This document shows positions 56,641 through 64,000 of a stretch of DNA of 64,000 nucleotides, piece after piece. Position 1 is the stretch's first letter. The number at the start of each line of letters is the position of its first letter. Under the pieces are notes generated by a model that made no database searches, had not been told where the DNA came from, and saw only the letters and a program-made list of their open reading frames with translations. A program made the position numbers and the translations under genes. The stretch covers positions 4,836,001-4,900,000 of the forward strand of contig OY987250.1 of assembly GCA_963920765.1 (NCBI GenBank), given 5' to 3'. Source of the stretch: Ulota crispa. Taxonomy: Eukaryota > Streptophyta > Bryopsida > Orthotrichales > Orthotrichaceae.

Positions 56641-59364
56641 GAGAATTTGGGCATGTACCTATGACTCCATTTTATGCCCCAGTTATTGCTCCTTGGTTAA
56701 AATGCCAAAGATGCTCTTGGTAGTATTTTTCATACGTGTGAGCAGAGCACACAGCATGTTTGAATTTGGAATTTCAAAACTTGGCAAGAAGAAATACTTT
56801 TCCTTACTAAAACATGGCAGCTTTATATAAACAAGGAAACACAAGTTACCATCAAATGCATTTTAATTATAATTGGTCAGAGAGACAATTGCAGTTGAAC
56901 TTCAAATGAGAATGCACTTCACCAAGCCATCACAATTGCAAGCGGCCTTTGATGGCAAAGGAATGGAGTCCCATTTGATTGCTTGCTGAGTAAGGTTAGG
57001 GCGCTATCTTTGAAAATCTTACATGCTTCCACAGCCATGGTTGTCACATTGGACCGCCCATCCGCTTGAAGTACCCAACTGAGCTCATGTCCATTTAATG
57101 TAATCAACTTATAGTTGATTTCAAAAAATGATAAAAATTGATGAAAAAAACTTACTTCATACATGTTGGTGACACTTATTGTTGTAAACATAAAGTCAAA
57201 ATGTGGATTTAAAACAATATCACATAGTGAAAATGAAAAATAGTAATTTGATTCTTCTCTTTATAGGTCAAAAATCCTAAAATACCCTAAGAACACAAGA
57301 GAATGTGTCCGTCTGCCTGTGCTGTAAGTTTTGTGTGTTTGCCTCTATTGTCTAATAACTAAATCTTGCCTGAAGTAACAACCTTGTCCATAGCTCAATT
57401 TTTAAACCAAACAATTCATGTTCCACTCTCTCACCTGGAAGGTTGGTTATGTATTTTGATATGTGTGTGCTCACTTGGATATTTCTTATGGTAGATCTAG
57501 AAAAAATATGAAATTCTTGGATCTCCTCATGGTTATTTTACTGTTGCAATTTGTAGATACGCATGTACTAATTTGTTCCCAGAAAGACTAGAATGATATC
57601 TGGTTTTGGCTTGTGCTGACTTTTTGCTATTTTTTTCACACAAATTGGTTTACATGGAGCGGTTGGAGTTTTGTTGAACAATGGATTTACTGGTGAATGA
57701 TGTCCAAAAACTTGCTTGAGCTTCCTGTTACTCAACGGTTTTCTTTCCTTATTTTGCATTCAAATCCTACCCTTTTTGTAGGTTTATGGATGTCAATGGA
57801 AATTGCATTGAGATCAACGCTTGGGATTTCACGTTATTTTTTTAGGTTTTACGAAGGTATGGAAGCTCTCTTGGACCTTTGGGACAAAAATAGTACAAGT
57901 GTTTATTGGTATCGTATTCATGTCTAAAAGTTTTCAAAGAGTTTTAAAAAATGATCTTTTCTCACAAATGAGATGTTCCGTTGCAATTCCTCACTTAAAA
58001 GTGGGCCTTGTTGATGATATGATCGCTTATGTGACAAAATTTTGACATCAAAAATTGGGCCCTGGCCTTGAACAAATGGACCACCACAGACAATTCGAGA
58101 ACATGAGCCCAATTTGAAAATTAGTTTTTCAATTGGGCCAAAGGGCTTTGTATTAAAGACTAATCAGAACTAGGAAAGCCCACTAGATTGTGACTTGGGC
58201 CAACTCGACTTGGGCCCTGATATAAAGTGGCCCTTATTACCATCTTGAATGCAACAATTATGCTTCAATAAACACATTGAGCAATGTTCACAAATTCAGC
58301 TATACTTAACAAAAATCCTCTCCTAAATAGCTTTAGATTTAAACATATATCACACTGTCAATTTGAAAAATTTAGCCCATTTAGCAATCTTATTAACCAA
58401 TTTAACTAACAATGAAAATCACAGCTGAGAACACAAATAGTAACGTGTTGATTGCTCCATTCTCTAGCTAATCACTACACTCCACTGCACTACACCATAC
58501 AAACATCTTCGTTTCCTAGTTTTTTTGGTATTATGCACTCAGTCGTTCCAGGACATTTGTCACAAAGGACCCTGGTTTTCTTCATTCCTTCTCTCTGGCA
58601 TAAGTCTAACAATTCTCAATTACAAACCGTGTAATTTAAACCCTAATTTAAAGATTTTAGGTCCATCAACCGACAATTTCAAGCTAATAAGACCAGTAAC
58701 CAGGTCGAAGCACATCGATATCTTCTTCTTCCCATTTTTTTTAGTTTCAACTACATGACCGAAATCTAGAATGCATGCTGTTAAACTTTGAAAAACACAA
58801 GGTAAAAATTCCAACTTCAAACTGTGCAACTTGCGACGTAAGTGGCAGAGTGAAGTCACGAATTCTTCATGTTTTGTCTAATAATATACACAAATGTGAT
58901 ATTTGTTAATTTTGGAAAAAACCCCGAAATTGGGACTTCAGAATTTTTAAGAGTTTTTAGGTGATTTCGAGTGAATTTTATGATGATTTTTTCAAAACCT
59001 TACATCAATGATGAAGAAATATCTGGAAGAAATATTTGGAAGGAATCAAAAAATTCACTTTAAATCACCAAAATAATCTCACAAATGCAAAATTAAGTGT
59101 CCTAAAATCCATTTTGAGAAAGTGTTTTTCCCAAATTAACTTCATGAGTCTGGTGGCAAGATTCCTAATTGTGTGCAAAAACATCACAAACCAACAAATT
59201 TTTGGTCAAAAATATCAGAACGTCAAATAGTTGCTGACTTTGAATGTTGATTATTTTTAGTTGATAAACAAAAGTCCCACTTTGTATTTGTAAGTTTTAT
59301 CCTAAGGGCTAAGACCTTCTTTCTTATAATTACAAAAAGTTTCAACTTATTGAAGGTTAACGCA
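56641..59364. other. Unassigned DNA with a few coding-like scraps
   Basis: A minus-strand frame around 57120-56919 reads HELSWVLQADGRSNVTTMAV and onward without stops, but I do not recognise it and no exon set could be built. At about 58895-59145 there is a diverged family I-like stretch (TTTGTTAATTTTGGAAAAA). No gene supported. Confidence 0.35.
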
Positions 59365-59600
59365 TTATTTGTTAAATTGGGAAAAACAAAGGTACCATTT
59401 TGTACTCTGCCTTAAACCCAAAGTGTCACCTTAAAGGCTTAAACTAAATTTGAAGGTATCAAATTTAGTCTGAGCCACTAAGATTTTTTCCCTCGCAAAT
59501 TCCTCCTCTTAGGTGAGGGCACGTGTACCAAAAAAATATTGTGAGCTCAGTTGAAATCCCAAAGTGTAATGTTTTTCCCAATTTAAAGAATAACGCATTG
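59365..59600. mobile_element. Family I miniature element, diverged
   Basis: AACGCATTATTTGTTAAATT followed by GGGAAAAAC; the inverted end is TTTTTCCCAATTTAAAGAAT followed by AACGC. The middle resembles the copy at 32008-32249 (CTAAATTTGAAGGTATCAAA against TACCTTCAAATTTGGTTTAA). Confidence 0.65.
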
Positions 59601-62600
59601 GTTGCTATAAACAACTCATTTGATTGTTAGGTCTTTGTTGCTCTATGCTGGGGATAGTAGATTCAAGTGGAGTTCTGTACATACGAGCTAGCTGGTGAGA
59701 TTCCTGCAAGCGAGTCCTGCGAGTACTGTGTCGTGGCCATGGTTGAGACCAGTTAATTGTCATGGGAGTATCAGCCACTGTTTAGCAGGTGCATGCCCAT
59801 GACTCTCAGGACGGATTAATGTATTATTACTCATGTGCTCTGCTTCCCACGAGGCCACGTGCTGGGAAATGGGAATAATATCAAATCTTCAATGAAAGGC
59901 CAAACTTTTTGCATGCCCGGAGTGCAAGTTGAACTCGTTTATGCCATGGCTACTTTAGTAGCTGCATTCTAAAAACCCCTCTCAGTATTTTCTATGCCTT
60001 CACGACCTTGCCTTTTTAGGACACACAAGCCAAAACAACCAGTTTGGAAAGATGAAGTAGGAAATTGTATTTTTGGAAATGGAGGGGACAAATGCTTTGC
60101 TCAAGGTTTTAAATCTTGTTTACCTAAAAACAACCTCTTCACCATTCAAAGGTAAGAGGCTGGAAATGAGTGCCAATTTGTAAACATTCAAAACTGTTGA
60201 TTTTGAACAAACCAAAAAGTTGGGTGTAAATTTGCAAGAAATTTATTTTTACACAAAGAAGTAAATGCAGTAGCTCGATTGTTTATTTTGAAATGTCACT
60301 TTAAGTTTGATGTGGCCTAGCCTTAAGAGATCATATAGTAAAATCACAACAAAGCAAGGATACAATTGTATGTTTTGCTACTCTTGCCATGCCGGCAAGG
60401 ATTATGTCCTCCCAAGCCCAACTACACGAGGAGATATCATGGCGTTAGTCCAACGGCTAAAGTTTGTTTGGAGGTTAATCCTCAAAGAATTAGTCCCGAC
60501 TAATGCACTTTAGCCTCATTAAGGTGAATATTTTTGGGAGCTATACTCAATGTATAATACAATGTTCGTGAACATTGCAAGAAACACTTCATAGTTTTGT
60601 CTCAAACACTCTTAAAACTAGTAGTATTAGGTAGTACTATGAGCTTTTGAAATATATGTTTTTTAAATGAAATAAAATATGGATAATTTTTAAACCTTTT
60701 AAAATAGCATACTCATGCAAAGTCAGACCTAGAAAAAAATTATTTTAAAAGTTATGCACAAAAATAGAGGGACAGAAATTACCCACAAAAAGACAATTTC
60801 CTTTTTCCTTTTTAGAAAATAGTAAAAACACTCAAAAAAATAAAACAAAAAATGGACAATTTTTGTCTTTTTAAGACGCTTGTATTGATGGAATTGCTTT
60901 TTTGGAGAAGTTTGTTTTCTTTCTCCAATCATTGACCAAAGGATGCCCACTTTGAGAACATGTGGAAGGCAGAGAATTCACAATTTCCTAAAACCCTTCT
61001 ACATATCCATGTAATGCTCTATGATGAACAACTTCCCTAATTTGTGGCATGAGATTTGCTTTTATGGACCCAAAATAGTACTAAATCCCCTCAAAATGGC
61101 CAAGGTAGACACCTATTTGGGGGTTGTTTTAAAATAGTAAAATAATTAAAAATAAATCGCAGAAATTATTGAAGGTTTGTCTGTAACTATGACATGTACC
61201 TTCCTTTGAAATTTCAGCTCAAAAGAACTTTCTAAGCAAAAGTTACAAGCCAAAAGCACCCACAAAAGGTGAAAGGGACAAAAAATAATATAAGTGTTTC
61301 TTGCAATCACCCTCACCCAAAATTTTCCAAGTGTTGTGTATGAGGGGGCTAAAGTGAGGGCTAGCCTTTGAAGGATTAACCCCGACTAACGCATCTAAAT
61401 CTTCCTGAGCTAGGCCACTAGCGATAAAGATAAACCCCGTCTCATTGTTTAGTCTCATGCTCAGAAAGATCGAAAAACCCCACAGCGAGCTTTGCAGGTG
61501 TGGATGGATCGACATGCATATACCGTACTGTACTTCATGGTCAAGAGTTTCAACAACCGACCACTTTAACGATCGATCGAGGAGGTTCCTTTCCCCAACA
61601 CGTAACCAATCCAGCCGGGATCTCAGCTCTGATTCTGCACTCCATTCAAATCATGCCACTGTTAACTAGACTCTGGCTGTGCAATTCAACACCCAGCATC
61701 TTTCCCTGCAACATTGTTCATCACGTGCATGACAGTGTGTGCGGATGCTGGTGCTGCTAGTGGTGTTCTCATATTCTCTCTTCGAATCCTTTTTCAACAA
61801 TCATTCAGAAAAAGTTGGGAGCACTAAGCCACAAATTCGGACTCAAGGCCGGGCCACACAGGCCAGAAGCCCAGAACTATCAGTTCAAACAGGCAGTTTG
61901 TAAAAAACAGGTGGCAGTTCTTACATGTTTGTGAAAAAGTAGGTTCTTTGATTTTTCAAGGCCCACTTTTCTAGTCTACACAAAAATGTTAGTTTTAAGA
62001 GTCCACAAACTGCCATCTCAAATCTCCTGCCCTAGAATGGTGGAGAGGTTATCTTTAAGTGCACAGTAGATGAAAACTTGGAAAAGTAGCTATCTCCCAG
62101 TTTTCCAAAAATACAAGTTACTTCTCATCCGTTTCAAACTGCCAATTTTGTGGCTGTGTGGCCCCGGCATCATGTTACAAATTTGGACTCATGTTAGAGC
62201 ATTATCAACCCCAGACATGGAATGGGGCTGTAATTTCATTTCTATGAATGGGGCTAGTTATGTGCAAGAATGAGGTACTTTTAGGGTTCCAATGCAACCA
62301 CAACAACGCATAACAAAGAGAGGGTTCATCAAAACGACCTCCTTGTACAACAAATTTGTTTGTTTCTCAATGTCCTTAGGCTTTTACTGGAACATTTGTT
62401 TGAATAACATGTTGCTTGCAATAGCTTGCAACTTTTCCACAACAACTTGTAAGTGCTCAGAATTGACTTTCTCTTATGCCTAGATCTGTAATGAAATTTG
62501 CAACAAGAGTGAGAGAATTTGGCCAATAAACAAAATTACAAAACTACAAGACGAGAAGGGACACAGAAGCAGCTAGTTCCCAATCCCAAACCTCGTGTCC

Positions 62601-62904
62601 GGTTTCATGATGCCCTTACATGCATAATTTAACCGCAGGTTGGAACTGGTGGACTGCGTCTATAGGCAGACATACGACAGATTTGGGTTTTTCTGCAAGT
62701 CCCCCGGCATGGCCGCATGGGTTCTTCTGTTGATAAGGTAGAAGCACACTAATCGGGACTGTTGGCCGATTGTAACACAAGAACATGATGATAATCTGAG
62801 GATTTCGAGGATAAAAAATGCTCAGAATGTACTTATATGTACAGTACTGCAACTGGGTCAACAAAACTTCAAGAGTCTAGAGTGGGTCAGTTTGGTTGCA
62901 TTTA
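59601..62904. other. Unassigned DNA
   Basis: Somewhat less AT-rich at 59640-60000 and 61440-62740. Related short blocks (TTAGTCCCGACTAATGCA at about 60493, TTAACCCCGACTAACGCA at about 61376) suggest dispersed repeat arms. A plus-strand frame at about 62642-62745 reads LELVDCVYRQTYDRFGFF but ends soon after and was not assignable. Confidence 0.35.
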
Positions 62905-63165
62905 ACACCATATTAGGTAAATTGGGAAAAAGAGTTCATTTCGGAACTTTTACTATTTCTTTCATTATGTAAAATTCAGCATATTACAAACTAAAAAGCA
63001 AACAATTTCTTGTACAATATTGAAGTTTCGGTGATTGCCTACAAGAATTTCAAATAATTTTCAACTTTGAGCTATAACTATGCCTATATTTATTATATGT
63101 AAGATTAAGGTAGAGTACAAAATAGTACCTCCGTTTTTCCCAATTTACCTAATTAAGTCTAATTT
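62905..63165. mobile_element. Family I miniature element, right end eroded
   Basis: Begins ACACCATATTAGGTAAATTG after a TTA triplet (62902-62904). The right arm is TTTTTCCCAATTTACCTAAT, after which the match fades. Confidence 0.65.
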
Positions 63166-63724
63166 AGACTTAATTAGGGCAGAGAAGCGTAGCCACCATG
63201 ATTGAAAAAGAGCCTTTGTTTTGAATGAGTTGTTTTGGACAATTGTTCAATGATTGTGAAATTCGAGCAGATTTAAATGTTGACTTGGGGAATCTAGCTA
63301 TAGAGTGAGAGAAGATGGTTCTAAAGGTCCGTTTGGATACCAAGCCAGTGTCCGCGTGAGCTTGTGGAAACAAGCGTTAACAATATGTCTTGGTTCCAAG
63401 ACTGCTTTTCCGTACTATTGTAATTTGTAACGTGAAATCCACATTTCTGGATGATAAAATAAAGTATGAACTCTGTGTTTTTTTGCTCAAATAACTCTTC
63501 TTCCACCTGAAGTAAGCGCTGAATCTTCAAAAAAAAATCATCCTTTATAACCATTGGGAATTAGGGATGAAACCGCGGCGAATAGAGTACTTCAAAAAAT
63601 ATGTAGAAAGCAAAAAAGATAAGAAAAAGGATTTGCACATTATTGGATGAAGTCATGAAACGACTGCAAGTCCACCAGAACAGAGTAATGAAAGAGCATC
63701 AACCTGGATCCTTGGGCTTGGTTT
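63166..63724. other. Unassigned stretch
   Basis: Short ORFs only, with no recognised motif. Confidence 0.4.
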
Positions 63725-64000
63725 AAGGTAGCGACACCCATGAGCGTGTAACTAAGAGTTTTGGAGTAGGAAAATCAATTGTTGAGGTGTGAAGAAATTA
63801 TTGTAAGTTAGCAAGAGGAAACTAAAAATATTGGCATCAATTTCAAAGTTCCAATTGCAAGCATTTGTTCACAAAGATTTTTCAAAGTCCAAAATCATTA
63901 AAATTGCATAGTAGTGTGTAGGAGATGCTAAAAACAATGCAATGGGACATTCAAAACTGTCATGCAAGTCACCTACAACCATCACTTTGTCACCCACAAG
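63725..64000. mobile_element. Family F element, cut by the window end
   Basis: Begins AAGGTAGCGACACCCATGAG and matches the two other family F copies through TTTGTTCACAAAGATTTTTC and beyond, up to the last base of the window. Confidence 0.75.

Noticed and set aside
56919-57191. Minus-strand frame reading HELSWVLQADGRSNVTTMAV
   Set aside because: It shares a short block (ATGGTTGT, then ACATTGGACC) with the Mutator-like element region near 1740, so it may be transposon-derived. No exon partners could be found.
62642-62745. Coding-like plus-strand frame LELVDCVYRQTYDRFGFF after a possible acceptor
   Set aside because: Too short, with no matching upstream exon and an equally open antisense frame.

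Overview
This is nuclear DNA of a land plant. It is AT-rich, the genes are split by many short GT-AG introns (a few GC-AG), and the recognisable proteins are plant families: a TOUGH/GPATCH1-type G-patch protein, an L-cysteine desulfhydrase-type PLP enzyme, an At4g15545-type coiled-coil protein, a TMEM256-type membrane protein and a GTD-binding (myosin-binding/zein-binding) protein. The species cannot be fixed from the sequence. The divergence of the proteins from flowering-plant relatives as I recall them makes a non-flowering plant possible, but that is weak inference. No tRNA, rRNA or CRISPR array was seen.

Layout. 1-4958 is the right-hand part of a large CACTA (En/Spm-type) transposon, with subterminal CAACTA/TAGTTG repeats, an internal dimeric tandem array and a nested Mutator-like miniature element. 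4959-9350 is intergenic or far-intron DNA with large foldback elements and one short coding-like stretch. 9354-13789 (minus) holds seven exons of an At4g15545-like gene whose last exon(s) I could not find. 15705-18101 (minus) is a complete five-exon TMEM256-like gene. 18258-24306 is a nest of miniature inverted-repeat elements. 24726-25217 (plus) is an unrecognised, comparatively GC-rich ORF. It is followed by a degenerate tandem array that leads into a four-exon cysteine desulfhydrase-like gene (25566-30664, plus). 35584-43809 (plus) is a complete 18-exon TOUGH/GPATCH1 gene whose 5' leader is tandemly duplicated. 43810-52391 is repeats, microsatellites and miniature elements. 52392-53450 (plus) is an intronless GTD-binding protein gene. 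53451-64000 has no gene I can support, but carries several transposon families.

The genes do not form a pathway: they are independent single-copy-looking housekeeping or regulatory genes set among transposons. The most unusual signal is a family of elements flanked by TTAA with CCCCTAAAG-type termini. This is the signature of piggyBac-type transposons and is unexpected in a plant. Also notable are two GC-AG introns in separate genes, duplicated 5' exon/donor sites upstream of two genes, and clear nested insertions that give a relative dating of the transposon families.

Exon boundaries were placed by hand from splice signals, reading phase and recalled family conservation. No alignment or database search was run.
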